Assembly (NCBI RefSeq): GCF_000455825.1
Contig: NZ_ATAO01000002.1
Location: 1 to 64,000 of the forward strand
Reading direction: 5' to 3'
Source: Microbacterium maritypicum MF109
GTDB taxonomy: Bacteria; Actinomycetota; Actinomycetes; Actinomycetales; Microbacteriaceae
Length of the DNA stretch: 64,000 nucleotides
The notes under the pieces were generated by a model, which saw nothing but the letters and a program-made list of their open reading frames with translations, was not told the DNA's origin and searched no databases. Each line of letters begins with the position of its first letter. Position 1 is the first letter of the stretch. Below are positions 1 to 8,690 of the stretch, piece after piece. The position numbers and the translations under genes were made by a program.

Positions 1-29
1 GCGCCCTTCGCGCGATTCGAGGACGGGGA

Positions 30-659
30 TCAGACGGCCCCGACATCGACGGCGCCGCCGGTCGCCGCAGGCTCGGCATACGCGACCTCACGCCAGACGT
101 CGCCGACGCGCTCGAACGAGGTGACGCTCGAGAGGGCGCAGCGACGGGTGCGCGGATCGTGCCGGAGCGGAAGCCCCGCGACGCGGAGGTGGGTGATCCA
201 GATCGGCGCCTGGTGCGACACCATCACGACGTCGCCGTCGGGCGCCGCGTCCCAGGCTTCGTCCATGACACCGAGCATCCGCTCCGCGATGGACGAGTAG
301 GGCTCGCCCCAGCTGGGCAGCGAAGGCTGCCGCAGGTGCCACCAGTTCATGGGATTCATCAGCGAGCGACGCATCTGCGTCCCCTCGAACACGTTCGTCG
401 GCTCGATCAGACGGATGTCGATCTCCGGCACGAGGTCGAAGCGCTCGGCGAACGGCTCTGCCGACTCCTGCGCGCGTTCGAGCGGCGACGCATAGAGCGC
501 GGAGACGGGACGGTCGAGCGCCGCCACATGGCCGGCGGCCGCTGCGGCCATCCCCCGGCCCGCGTCGCTCAGGTGGTAGTCGGGAAGACGACCGTAGAGC
601 ACGCGGGCCGGATTGTGCACCTCGCCGTGTCGGACGAGGTGCAACCGGGACGCCGTCAT
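30..659 (-). CDS. histidine phosphatase family protein
   Basis: A 209-residue phosphoglycerate-mutase-like (histidine phosphatase) enzyme. The N-terminal LVRHGE motif (residues 8-13) supplies the phospho-accepting His11. A second catalytic histidine sits in MVSHQ (His149), and ASPLERA near residue 57 is the usual third motif. The fold is cytoplasmic and single-domain, so it most likely removes phosphate from a small metabolite; the substrate cannot be read from the sequence. The start ATG lies one base after the stop of the upstream membrane-protein gene on the same strand, so the two are probably co-transcribed. Length is normal for the family. Confidence 0.88.
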   Translation of the reverse strand: MTASRLHLVRHGEVHNPARVLYGRLPDYHLSDAGRGMAAAAAGHVAALDRPVSALYASPLERAQESAEPFAERFDLVPEIDIRLIEPTNVFEGTQMRRSLMNPMNWWHLRQPSLPSWGEPYSSIAERMLGVMDEAWDAAPDGDVVMVSHQAPIWITHLRVAGLPLRHDPRTRRCALSSVTSFERVGDVWREVAYAEPAATGGAVDVGAV

Positions 660-660
660 C

Positions 661-1035
661 TCACGCCTTGCTGTAGCGCGAATCCCCGAAGCCGAGGATC
701 AGGTACCCGATGTACGGGAAGAGGAACAGCAGGAAGAACGAGAAGACCCCGCCCTTGTTGAAGCGCTCGCCGAGCTTGAACGCGACGATGATCGCAAGGA
801 TCAGGTTCGCGATCGGGATGAGGTACAGCAGTGCGAACCAGCCGGACAGGCCGGCGATCTTCACCAGGAAGACGAGGTTCACGATCGGGATGATCGCGAG
901 GATGCCGGGGTATCCGGCCTTCGTGAAGACCTTCCACAGCCCGATGGCGACGAGGATGTAGAAGACGAGCGCGATCAGGCCCGTGGTACCGGAGAAGATC
1001 GATGCGTAGAGATCGGAGATGCCGTTGTTGTCCAC
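661..1035 (-). CDS. DUF5684-type small membrane protein
   Basis: A short integral membrane protein of about 124 residues with four predicted hydrophobic segments. The conserved glycine-rich stretches around KAGYPGILAIIPIVN and GLSGWFALLYLIPI match the DUF5684 family as I remember it (recall, not a search). No signal peptide or catalytic motif is visible; function unknown. I chose the GTG at 1035 because AGAAAGG lies at good spacing upstream of it; a GTG six bases earlier (1041) is in frame but would sit on the ribosome site. It is followed after one base by the histidine phosphatase gene. Confidence 0.75.
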   Translation of the reverse strand: MDNNGISDLYASIFSGTTGLIALVFYILVAIGLWKVFTKAGYPGILAIIPIVNLVFLVKIAGLSGWFALLYLIPIANLILAIIVAFKLGERFNKGGVFSFFLLFLFPYIGYLILGFGDSRYSKA

Positions 1036-1132
1036 GTGCACCCTTTCTGTGTAAGAGCTGGGTCGTGGCGATCCTACTGATATGCCGGCCCGGGGGCGGG
1101 TGACCGGGCCGAAGACCTCCCGACCGCCCCCG

Positions 1133-1177
1133 TAGAATGGGCGGGTTCCCCATTTCCCAGATCAGAAGGAATACTCC
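1133..1177 (+). promoter_or_regulatory. aspS promoter and ribosome binding site
   Basis: TAGAAT at 1133-1138 is a good -10 hexamer; a start point near 1145 would give a leader of about 33 bases. AGAAGGA just upstream of the GTG at 1178 is the ribosome binding site. No convincing -35 was seen. Confidence 0.55.
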
Positions 1178-2959
1178 GTGCTTCGCACCCACTCGGCAGG
1201 CTCTCTGCGAGCCGAGCACATCGGTCAGACCGTCACCCTCTCGGGTTGGGTCGATCGCCGTCGTGACCACGGAGGAGTCGCTTTCATCGATCTGCGGGAC
1301 GCCTCCGGCATCGCCCAGGTCGTCATCCGCGACGAGGAGATCGCCCACCCGCTGCGCAACGAGTTCGTGCTGAAGGTGACCGGCGAGGTCTCGCTGCGCC
1401 CCGAGGGCAACGCGAACCCGAACCTGCCCACGGGCGAGATCGAGCTCATCGCGACCGACGTCGAGGTGCTGAACGAGTCCGCGCCTCTGCCCTTCCAGGT
1501 CTCCACAGCTCTCGCCGACACCGAGACCGTGGGCGAGGAAGCCCGCCTCAAGTACCGCTACCTCGACCTGCGCCGCCCGGCCCCGGCCGCTGCCCTGCGC
1601 CTGCGCTCGAACGTCTACAAGGCGATCCGCGACGTGCTGCACGCCGACGACTTCACCGAGGTCGAGACCCCGACCCTCACCCGCTCGACGCCTGAGGGCG
1701 CCCGTGACTTCCTGGTGCCCGCTCGTCTGAGCCCCGGCAGCTGGTACGCCCTGCCGCAGTCCCCCCAGCTGTTCAAGCAGCTGTTGATGGTCGGCGGCGT
1801 CGAGAAGTACTTCCAGATCGCGCGCTGCTACCGCGACGAGGACTTCCGCGCCGACCGGCAGCCGGAGTTCACGCAGCTCGACATCGAGATGAGCTTCGTC
1901 GACCAGGAAGACGTGATCACCCTCATGGAGTCGCTCATCGTGGCGATGTGGGCGACGATCGGCGTCGAGGTGGCCACGCCCCTGCCGCGCATGACCTACG
2001 CCGACGCCATGGCCAAGTACGGCTCCGACAAGCCCGACCTGCGCTTCGGCCTCGAGCTCGTCGACGCGACCGAGTACTTCCAGAACACCCCGTTCCGCGT
2101 CTTCCAGGCCGAGTACGTCGGTGCGGTGCGCATGCCCGGCGGCGCCTCGCAGCCGCGCAAGCAGCTCGACGCCTGGCAGGACTGGGCCAAGCAGCGCGGC
2201 GCACGCGGCCTCGCCTACGTCCTGTTCAACGAGGACGGCACGCTCGGTGGCCCCGCCGCGAAGAACCTGTCCGAGGCCGAGCAGGCCGGGCTCGCCGAGC
2301 TCGTCGGTGCCGAAGCCGGAGACTGCGTCTTCTTCGCCGCCGGTTCGACCAAGGAGAGCCGTGCGCTGCTCGGCGCCGCGCGCGTCGAGATCGGCCGTCG
2401 GCTCGGCTACCTGAACCCCGACGAGTTCGCGTTCACCTGGGTCGTCGACGCTCCGATGTTCGAGCCGGCAGCCGACGCCGTGGCCTCCGGCGATGTCGCC
2501 GTCGGCGCGGGGGCCTGGACGGCCGTGCACCACGCGTTCACCGGCCCGAAGCCCGAGTTCCAGGACACGTTCGACACCGACCCCGGCTCCGCTCTCGCCT
2601 ACGCGTATGACATCGTCTGCAACGGCTCGGAGCTCGGTGGCGGCTCGATCCGCATCCACCGCGAAGACGTGCAGAAGCGTGTGTTCGAGGTCATGGGCAT
2701 CAGCGACGAGCAGGCCGACGAGCAGTTCGGCTTCCTGCTCGACGCGTTCAAGTTCGGCGCACCGCCCCACGGCGGGATCGCACTCGGCATGGACCGCGTG
2801 CTGCAGCACCTGACCAAGACCGAGTCGATCCGCGAGGTCATCGCGTTCCCGAAGTCGGGCAACGGCTTCGACCCGCTGACCTCCGCCCCGGCACCGATCA
2901 CCGACGCGCAGCGCGCCGAGGCCGGTGTCGACTACGAGCCCGAGGACGACGAGGCCTGA
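1178..2959 (+). CDS. aspS: aspartyl-tRNA synthetase
   Basis: Class II aminoacyl-tRNA synthetase of 593 residues, the normal bacterial length, charging tRNA with aspartate. The N-terminal OB-fold anticodon domain is residues 1-105 ([13 protein letters not shown]). Motif 2 lies at 215-236 ([19 protein letters not shown]) and motif 3 near the C terminus ([13 protein letters not shown]), with the bacterial GAD insertion between them. Many actinobacteria use a non-discriminating enzyme with GatCAB; that cannot be decided here. Start GTG at 1178 is supported by AGAAGGA. It is monocistronic, with a divergent membrane-protein gene upstream and a strong terminator downstream. Confidence 0.97.
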   Translation: MLRTHSAGSLRAEHIGQTVTLSGWVDRRRDHGGVAFIDLRDASGIAQVVIRDEEIAHPLRNEFVLKVTGEVSLRPEGNANPNLPTGEIELIATDVEVLNESAPLPFQVSTALADTETVGEEARLKYRYLDLRRPAPAAALRLRSNVYKAIRDVLHADDFTEVETPTLTRSTPEGARDFLVPARLSPGSWYALPQSPQLFKQLLMVGGVEKYFQIARCYRDEDFRADRQPEFTQLDIEMSFVDQEDVITLMESLIVAMWATIGVEVATPLPRMTYADAMAKYGSDKPDLRFGLELVDATEYFQNTPFRVFQAEYVGAVRMPGGASQPRKQLDAWQDWAKQRGARGLAYVLFNEDGTLGGPAAKNLSEAEQAGLAELVGAEAGDCVFFAAGSTKESRALLGAARVEIGRRLGYLNPDEFAFTWVVDAPMFEPAADAVASGDVAVGAGAWTAVHHAFTGPKPEFQDTFDTDPGSALAYAYDIVCNGSELGGGSIRIHREDVQKRVFEVMGISDEQADEQFGFLLDAFKFGAPPHGGIALGMDRVLQHLTKTESIREVIAFPKSGNGFDPLTSAPAPITDAQRAEAGVDYEPEDDEA

Positions 2960-2991
2960 CGCCCACTGCCTCGCGCGAGCTCAGGCGCACA

Positions 2992-3037
2992 CGCCGGATC
3001 AGGCGGTTCTGCGAAGAACCTGCCTGATCCGGCGTTT
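2992..3037 (+). terminator. aspS intrinsic terminator with GNRA loop
   Basis: Long hairpin: CGCCGGATCAGGC (2992-3004) pairs with 3022-3034 and continues inward as GGTTCT/AGAACC closed by a GCGA tetraloop (3011-3014), with one bulged T. The stem is about 19 bp and is followed by TTT. It lies between convergent aspS and the TauE-type gene and may serve both. Confidence 0.85.
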
Positions 3038-3079
3038 CTGCCTGATCCCCCAGGCCGCGCGCCGCAGAGCATCTCGAGC

Positions 3080-3910
3080 CTAGGACGAGAGCGCCGCGAA
3101 CGCGGGAACGATGTTCTCGTTCCACACGTCGACGCCGAGCTTCGCGATCAGCGCGATGACGACGACGAGGAAGACCACGCGGATGAAGGTGGTCCCGCGC
3201 GAGATCGCCATCCGCGAGCCGAGGTAGCTGCCGGCGACGTTCGCGACTGCGAGGATGCCACCGAGCAGCCACAGCACGGCGCCGTGCGGGATGAACAGCA
3301 TGAGCGCACCCGCGTTCGTCGCGAGGTTGACGATCTTGGCCTTGGCGCTCGCCTGCAGGAAGTCGTAGCCGAGCAGCGCGACCAGGGTGATCACGAGGAA
3401 GGTCCCGGTCCCCGGTCCGATCATGCCGTCGTAGAAGCCGATGCCGAGCCCCGCGGCACCCGCCATGATGTGGTGCTTGTGGCCGTGGAACCGCAACTGG
3501 GTCGCGGCGCCCATCTGCGGACGGAACGCGGTGAACAGTGCCACCGCGAGCAGCGCGATCACGATGATCGGCTTGAACGCGGCCGGCGGTAGCACCGTCG
3601 CGACGGCTGCTCCGCCGAAGGACCCGATCAACGCGATGATCGCCATCGGCACGGCAGTGCGCAGGTCGGGTCTGGCTCGTCGGTAGTAGGTCACACTGCT
3701 GGTCGCGGTGCCGAACACCGAGGCGAGCTTGTTGGTGGCGAGCGCCTGCACCGGGGAGATGCCGGGGATCAGCAGCAGCGCCGGCAGCTGCAGCAGCCCT
3801 CCCCCGCCGACGACCGCGTCGATCCAGCCGGCGCAGAACGCGGCGATCACCACGAGCAGCAGCACCCCCCACGTGAGCTGCTCGAGTCCGAGCACGGCGC
3901 CGATATCCAC
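3080..3910 (-). CDS. TauE/SafE family sulfite/anion exporter
   Basis: Membrane protein of 276 residues with about eight hydrophobic segments. It carries the family's two internal repeats with characteristic glycine-rich loops (GWIDAVVGGGGLLQLPALL near residue 30, GFYDGMIGPGTGTFL in the second half). Family members export sulfite, sulfoacetate or related organic anions; the substrate here is unknown. The reading frame stays open far upstream, but the extension is low-complexity and lies antisense to the GNAT gene, so I placed the start at GTG 3910, where the first membrane segment follows immediately. Initiation signals are weak. No linked sulfur gene is seen. Confidence 0.85.
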   Translation of the reverse strand: MDIGAVLGLEQLTWGVLLLVVIAAFCAGWIDAVVGGGGLLQLPALLLIPGISPVQALATNKLASVFGTATSSVTYYRRARPDLRTAVPMAIIALIGSFGGAAVATVLPPAAFKPIIVIALLAVALFTAFRPQMGAATQLRFHGHKHHIMAGAAGLGIGFYDGMIGPGTGTFLVITLVALLGYDFLQASAKAKIVNLATNAGALMLFIPHGAVLWLLGGILAVANVAGSYLGSRMAISRGTTFIRVVFLVVVIALIAKLGVDVWNENIVPAFAALSS

Positions 3911-3988
3911 CTCGCCATGATTCCAGAGAGTCGGCACGCCCCCCGCATCCGCGCTCGCACCGGACGCGGGCGCTGGCAGACTGGAGGC

Positions 3989-4504
3989 ATGCTCGACGCC
4001 CTCCCGCTGCCCCAGCCGCTCGAATCGCGTATCGGAACCGCGCTCCTGCGCCGTGCGACGGTCGACGACACGGATGCCGTGATCACACTGCTCGCCGACG
4101 ACCCGATCAGCGCGGCCCGCGGCGATGTGGCGTCCGACGAGGATCGTCCCGCGTACGAACGCGGGCTCGTCGAGATCCTGGCAGAGCCGTCGAACGATCT
4201 GCTCGTGGTCGAGCTCGACGGCGCGATCGTCGGCACGCTGCAGCTCACCTCGATCCCCGGGATGGCGCGCCGCGGCGCGCGGCGGCTGCTCGTCGAGGCC
4301 GTGCGCGTGCAGAGCAGTCTGCGCTCGTCGGGCATCGGCTCCGCCGTGATGCGCTGGGTGGGCGAATCCGCGGCTCCCGCGGTCGGCGCGACGATGGTGC
4401 AGCTCACCTCCGATGCCGCCCGCACCGACGCGCACCGCTTCTACGAGCGGCTCGGCTACGTCGGCTCGCACCGCGGCTTCAAGTACAGCGTGCCGCAGGG
4501 CTGA
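3989..4504 (+). CDS. GNAT family N-acetyltransferase
   Basis: Acetyl-CoA-dependent N-acetyltransferase of 171 residues. Motif A is recognisable as VQSSLRSSGIGSAVMRW (R/Q-x-x-G-x-G/A type) and the C-terminal motif B region as RFYERLGYVGSHRGFKY. The acceptor is unknown. The ATG at 3989 has both an upstream GGAGG and a -10-like CAGACT ending six bases before it, so it could be leaderless or SD-led; an in-frame ATG at 3917 would add 24 arginine-rich residues and is unlikely. It is transcribed divergently from the TauE-type gene with only 78 bases between starts. Confidence 0.87.
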   Translation: MLDALPLPQPLESRIGTALLRRATVDDTDAVITLLADDPISAARGDVASDEDRPAYERGLVEILAEPSNDLLVVELDGAIVGTLQLTSIPGMARRGARRLLVEAVRVQSSLRSSGIGSAVMRWVGESAAPAVGATMVQLTSDAARTDAHRFYERLGYVGSHRGFKYSVPQG

Positions 4505-4582
4505 GCTCCGCGGCCCTGTTCGGCCACCGGCTCGCCACCGTCCGTTCACCAGACCCGCGACGGGCGGCAACCTGCGCCTCAT

Positions 4583-4637
4583 AGTGTCCTCTCGCAACCC
4601 GAAACCGGCTCACAGCGCCGGACACCGAGAGGACACT
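4583..4637 (+). promoter_or_regulatory. 12-bp inverted repeat masking the RBS of the ABC importer operon
   Basis: AGTGTCCTCTCG (4583-4594) is repeated as its exact complement CGAGAGGACACT (4626-4637), ending one base before the ATG at 4639. The right arm is also the Shine-Dalgarno sequence (GAGAGGA), so the folded RNA would hide it. The 31-base loop holds a further CCGG...CCGG pairing. Alternatively the arms are operator half-sites. No known riboswitch class was recognised. Confidence 0.6.
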
Positions 4638-4638
4638 C

Positions 4639-5778
4639 ATGGCTCGCTTCACCCGCCGCGCGCGCATCGGCGCCGGCATCGCCCTGGCCACCACGGCCGC
4701 ACTCGCACTCACGGCCTGCTCCGGCGCAGCTGACGCGACCGGCGGAGGCAGCTCCGACGTCGACGCCTCCGCCGCGACCTCTGTCACCGACTTCGGCACC
4801 TTCGCCGACCTCGAGGCTGCAGCCAAGGCCGAAGGCTCGCTCAACGTCATCGCGCTCCCCCGCGACTGGGCGAACTACGGCGAGATCCTCGACCTGTTCG
4901 CCGAGAAGTACCCCGAGATCACCATCAACGAGGCCTCCCCCGACGTCTCGAGCGCCGAGGAGATCCAGGCGGCGAAGACCAACGAGGGCCTCGACACCGC
5001 GCCCGACGTGTTCGACATCGGCCTCACGGTCGCCCTGCAGAACACCGACGTCTTCGCGCCCTACAAGGTGCAGACCTGGGACGACATCCCCGAGGAGCTG
5101 AAGGAGCCCACCGGCCTCTTCGTCGGCGACTACGGCGGGTACATGTCGATCGGCTACGACTCGTCGAAGTTCGACGCTCCGGCCGAACTCTCCGACCTGC
5201 TCTCGGCCGACTACAAGGGCGCCGTCGCGATCAACGGCGACCCGACCCAGGCCGGTGCGGCCTTCGCCGCCGTCGGCCTCGCCACCGTGCAGTCCGACGG
5301 CACGCTCGACGACTTCCAGCCGGGCATCGACTTCTTCTCCGAGCTGCAGAAGGCCGGAAACCTGCTCAAGGTCGACGTGACCACCGCGACGATCGCGAGC
5401 GGCGAGACCCCCGTCGTGTTCGACTGGGACTACCTGAACGCCTCGCACACGGCCGACAACAAGGACTGGAAGGTCGTCGTGTTCGACGGCACCGGTTACG
5501 CCGGGTACTACAACCAGGCCATCAACGCCGACGCCCCGCACCCGGCTGCTGCCCGCCTGTGGCAGGAGTTCCTCTACAGCGACGAAGTGCAGAACCTCTG
5601 GCTGAAGGGCGGCGCCCGTCCGGTGCGCATGGAGGCCATGACCGACGCCGGCACGATCGACGCCGACCTCGCTGCGGCACTCCCCGAGGCACCGGAGGAG
5701 ACGGTCGTCCCGACCGAGGAGCAGTCGACGAACGCCGGCACGCTGCTCGGCGAGAAGTGGGCCTCGGCGGTCCAGTGA
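4639..5778 (+). CDS. ABC importer substrate-binding lipoprotein
   Basis: Periplasmic-type solute-binding protein of 379 residues tethered as a lipoprotein: basic N terminus, hydrophobic core and lipobox LTAC with Cys27. The rest resembles the extracellular solute-binding group used for polyamines, iron or phosphonates (LNVIALPRDWANYGEILDLF; VFDWDYLNAS). Ligand is not determinable. It is the first gene of a four-gene importer, and its stop overlaps the GTG of the first permease by the GTGA arrangement. Translation may be controlled by the inverted repeat that covers its ribosome binding site. Confidence 0.9.
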   Translation: MARFTRRARIGAGIALATTAALALTACSGAADATGGGSSDVDASAATSVTDFGTFADLEAAAKAEGSLNVIALPRDWANYGEILDLFAEKYPEITINEASPDVSSAEEIQAAKTNEGLDTAPDVFDIGLTVALQNTDVFAPYKVQTWDDIPEELKEPTGLFVGDYGGYMSIGYDSSKFDAPAELSDLLSADYKGAVAINGDPTQAGAAFAAVGLATVQSDGTLDDFQPGIDFFSELQKAGNLLKVDVTTATIASGETPVVFDWDYLNASHTADNKDWKVVVFDGTGYAGYYNQAINADAPHPAAARLWQEFLYSDEVQNLWLKGGARPVRMEAMTDAGTIDADLAAALPEAPEETVVPTEEQSTNAGTLLGEKWASAVQ

Positions 5779-6713
5779 CCACCCTCACCGCAACGGGGGC
5801 GGACGCCGCGGCATCCGCCCCCACCACCTCCGCCGGGTCCTCGCCGCACGCGAGGGCCCGGCGGTCCGCTCCGTCCTTCGCCTGGCTCGGGCTCGTCCCG
5901 TTCGCCGCATACGTCGTGCTCTTCCTGGCGGTGCCGACGATCCTGTCGATCGGCTCCGGCTTCTTCACCAAGGACGGCTCCTTCACCTGGTCGAACATGT
6001 CGGCCCTCGCCGATCCCGTCGTGCTGAACACCTTCGCGAACTCCGCCGGGCTCTCGCTGCTCACCGCCGTGGTGGGTGCGCTCGTCGGTGCGCTCGTCTG
6101 CTACGCCCTGCTCGGCATGGACCCGGAAGGCCGAACGCGCTCGGCTGTGGACGCCGCGGCCGGTGTGCTCGCCCAGTTCGGCGGGGTCATGCTGGCGTTC
6201 GCCTTCATCGCGACCATCGGCATCCAGGGTGTCGTCACGGTCTTCTTGAAGGACTCGTTCGGCATCAACATCTTCGAGAACGGCACCTGGCTGTACGAGC
6301 TGCCCGGTCTCGTCCTCCCCTACTTCTACTTCCAGATCCCGCTCATGGTCATCACCTTCATGCCCGCCCTCGCCGCGCTCAAGCCGCAGTGGGCCGAGGC
6401 CAACCTCACGCTCGGCGGCACCCGCGCGAGCTTCTGGCTGCGCATCGGCATCCCGGTGCTCGCGCCGTCGTTCCTCGCCAGCCTGCTGCTGCTGTTCGCG
6501 AACTCGTTCTCGTCGTACGCCACCGCCGCCGCCCTCGCCAGTCAGGGAGCGCAGATCGTGCCGCTGCAGATTCGCACTGCCCTCACGAGCGAGACGGTCC
6601 TCGGCCGCGAGAACCTCGCCGGCGCCCTCGCGCTCGGCATGATCGTGATCGTCGGGATCGTCATGGCCCTGTACTCCCTCGTGCAACGACGCGCGGCCAG
6701 GTGGCAGTCGTGA
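5775..6713 (+). CDS. ABC importer permease, first subunit
   Basis: Inner-membrane permease of 312 residues with about six hydrophobic segments. The EAA loop that contacts the ATPase reads EANLTLGGTRASFWLRIGIP. A proline/alanine-rich cytoplasmic tail precedes the first membrane helix (FAWLGLVPFAAYVVLFL). Start GTG 5775 overlaps the stop of the binding-protein gene, giving translational coupling; an open frame further upstream lies wholly inside that gene and was ignored. It pairs with the next permease to form the channel. Confidence 0.88.
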   Translation: MTTLTATGADAAASAPTTSAGSSPHARARRSAPSFAWLGLVPFAAYVVLFLAVPTILSIGSGFFTKDGSFTWSNMSALADPVVLNTFANSAGLSLLTAVVGALVGALVCYALLGMDPEGRTRSAVDAAAGVLAQFGGVMLAFAFIATIGIQGVVTVFLKDSFGINIFENGTWLYELPGLVLPYFYFQIPLMVITFMPALAALKPQWAEANLTLGGTRASFWLRIGIPVLAPSFLASLLLLFANSFSSYATAAALASQGAQIVPLQIRTALTSETVLGRENLAGALALGMIVIVGIVMALYSLVQRRAARWQS

Positions 6714-7504
6714 ACCGGCTCGGTCCCTCCCTCGCGACCCGCGGGGTCATCGGCATCCTCGTCGGTGCGTTCTTCGCCGTTCCCCTGGTGTCGACGTTCC
6801 TCTTCACGCTGCGCGACCCCGAGGGCGGGCTGTCGTTCGCCCGCTGGATCGCGCTGTTCGACCCCGCGGCAGCCGCTACCCTGAGGCCGATCTGGGCGGG
6901 TCTGGGCAACTCCCTGATCCTGGCCGTCGTCACGGTGGCCATCGTGCTGCTCCTGCTCGCCCCCACCATGATCCTGGTGAACCTGCGCTTCCCCAAGCTC
7001 AAGCCCGCCTTCGAGTTCGCGGTGCTGCTGCCCATCTCCATCCCCGCCATCGTGCTCGTGGTCGGCCTCGCTCCCATCTACCTGCAGATCGGTCGCGCCT
7101 TCGGCACCGGCACCTGGACGCTCGCCTTCGCCTACGGGATCACCGTGCTGCCGTTCGCGTTCCGCTCGATCCAGGCGTCGATCGATGCCGCCGACCTGCG
7201 CACCCTCGCCGAGGCCGCACGGTCGCTCGGCGCCAGCTGGCCGACGGTCGCCCTCCGGGTGCTCGCTCCGAACCTCCGCCAGGGGCTGCTCGCCGCATCG
7301 CTCATCTCCATCGCGGTGGTGCTCGGCGAGTTCACGATCGCCTCGCTCCTGAACCGCCAGGTGTTCCAGACCGCCATGGTCGTCGTGAACAAACAGGATC
7401 CCTATGCGCCGGCGATCTTCACGCTGCTCGCGCTGGTGTTCGTCTTCCTCCTGCTCCTCGTCATCGGCCGCGTCGCCCGCGGTACCGGAAAGGCCCGCTC
7501 ATGA
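6710..7504 (+). CDS. ABC importer permease, second subunit
   Basis: Second membrane subunit, 264 residues, about six membrane helices, with EAA loop LAEAARSLGASWPTVALRVLAP near residue 160. GTG 6710 overlaps the previous stop (GTGA), and its own stop overlaps the ATG of the ATPase gene (ATGA), so the operon is tightly coupled. A GTG nine bases earlier is possible. Together with the preceding permease it makes the heterodimeric pore typical of polyamine/iron/phosphonate-type importers. Confidence 0.87.
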   Translation: MNRLGPSLATRGVIGILVGAFFAVPLVSTFLFTLRDPEGGLSFARWIALFDPAAAATLRPIWAGLGNSLILAVVTVAIVLLLLAPTMILVNLRFPKLKPAFEFAVLLPISIPAIVLVVGLAPIYLQIGRAFGTGTWTLAFAYGITVLPFAFRSIQASIDAADLRTLAEAARSLGASWPTVALRVLAPNLRQGLLAASLISIAVVLGEFTIASLLNRQVFQTAMVVVNKQDPYAPAIFTLLALVFVFLLLLVIGRVARGTGKARS

Positions 7505-8592
7505 CCCTCGACCACGCGCTGCCGCGCACCAAGGACAACCTGCTGCTCTCGCAGGCGGGCGAGGGAACGCGCGTCGAGCTGCAGGGCATCGTCAAGAGCT
7601 ACGGCGGCAACCGGGTGCTGCACGGTGTCGACCTGGACATCGCCCCCGGGGAGTTCGTCTCGCTCCTCGGCCCCTCCGGCTGCGGCAAGACCACGCTGCT
7701 GCGTGTGCTCGCCGGTCTCGAGGGTGCGGATGAGGGCGCCGTGCTCCTGGGCGGCGGAGACGTCTCCCGAGTGCCCACGAACAAGCGCGACATCGGGATG
7801 GTCTTCCAGTCGTACTCGCTCTTCCCGCACCTGCGGGTCGCCGAGAACACCGCCTTCGGCCTGCGCCGGCGCGGGATCGCGAAGGCGGAGGCCTCGCGCC
7901 GCGCCGTCGATGCCCTCGCGCTGGTCGGACTCGCCGACTTCGCCGATCGCTTTCCGCACCAGCTCTCCGGCGGACAGCAGCAGCGGGTGGCGCTCGCCCG
8001 TGCGCTGGTGACCGAGCCCAAGGTGCTGCTTCTCGACGAACCGCTCTCCGCGCTCGACGCGAAGGTGCGCGTGCAGCTGCGCGACGAGATCCGCCGCATC
8101 CAGCTGCGCCTCGGCATCACGACCGTGTTCGTCACCCACGACCAGGAGGAGGCGCTGGCCGTCTCCGACCGGATCGCCGTGATGAACGACGGTCGCATCG
8201 AGCAGATCGGTTCCCCCGAGCAGCTCTACACGATGCCCTCGACCGCCGGAGTCGCGGCTTTCGTCGGCCTGTCCAGCGTCGTATCCGGGGTCGCCGAGGG
8301 CGATCATGTGATGGTCTGGGGGCAGCGGCTTCCTCTGCAGTCACGGGCGGACGGGCCGGTCGATGTGTATCTGCGACCGGAAAACGTCTACTTCGCATCC
8401 GAGGCCGACGCCGCAGCCGATGCCCTGGTCGAGGAGAGCACCTTCCTCGGCAGCATGCGTCGTACGCTCGTCCGCACCGAATCTGGTGAGCTCGTCCGGG
8501 TGCAGCATGCGCCGGGCACCCACCCCGCGTTCGGGGATCGGGTGCGCATCGCGATCGCTCCCGAGCCTGTCGCCGTGCACCCGCGCGGTTGA
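7501..8592 (+). CDS. ABC importer ATPase with TOBE domain
   Basis: Cytoplasmic ATP-hydrolysing subunit, 363 residues. Walker A GPSGCGKT (57-64), Q-loop in VFQSYSLFPHL, signature LSGGQQQR, Walker B LLLDEP and switch histidine in VTHDQEEA are all intact. The C-terminal third (from about residue 245) is a TOBE-like regulatory domain (VYLRPENVYF), placing it with the PotA/FbpC/CysA group of importers. Last gene of the operon; its ATG overlaps the permease stop. The following bases lead into the palindromic promoter of the next gene without a clear terminator. Confidence 0.92.
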   Translation: MTLDHALPRTKDNLLLSQAGEGTRVELQGIVKSYGGNRVLHGVDLDIAPGEFVSLLGPSGCGKTTLLRVLAGLEGADEGAVLLGGGDVSRVPTNKRDIGMVFQSYSLFPHLRVAENTAFGLRRRGIAKAEASRRAVDALALVGLADFADRFPHQLSGGQQQRVALARALVTEPKVLLLDEPLSALDAKVRVQLRDEIRRIQLRLGITTVFVTHDQEEALAVSDRIAVMNDGRIEQIGSPEQLYTMPSTAGVAAFVGLSSVVSGVAEGDHVMVWGQRLPLQSRADGPVDVYLRPENVYFASEADAAADALVEESTFLGSMRRTLVRTESGELVRVQHAPGTHPAFGDRVRIAIAPEPVAVHPRG

Positions 8593-8645
8593 GGTCGGAA
8601 TCTTCCGCCTCGGACAGATCGCGTCCCCACTACGCGCAAATTCTG

Positions 8646-8690
8646 CCCCTTGGGGTAGATTCTAGGAATCCATCTCGATAAAATCTACCC
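8646..8690 (+). promoter_or_regulatory. leaderless promoter with nested inverted repeats
   Basis: GGGTAGATT (8653-8661) is repeated in inverted form as AATCTACCC (8682-8690), touching the ATG at 8691. Inside lies GATTC-TAG-GAATC (8658-8670), and CCCCTTGGGG precedes it. TAAAAT (8679-8684) fits a -10 hexamer ending six bases before the ATG, so the transcript is probably leaderless; there is no Shine-Dalgarno. The repeat arms overlap the -10 and -35 regions, as expected for an autoregulatory operator. Confidence 0.65.

Noticed and set aside
656..2809. 717-codon open frame antisense to aspS
   Set aside because: Lies opposite a certain gene, has repetitive Val/Gly/Glu/Arg composition typical of high-GC shadow frames, and no start signal.
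3911..4597. Long N-terminal extension of the TauE/SafE-type gene
   Set aside because: It is antisense to the GNAT gene, low-complexity and would put 230 non-membrane residues before the first helix.
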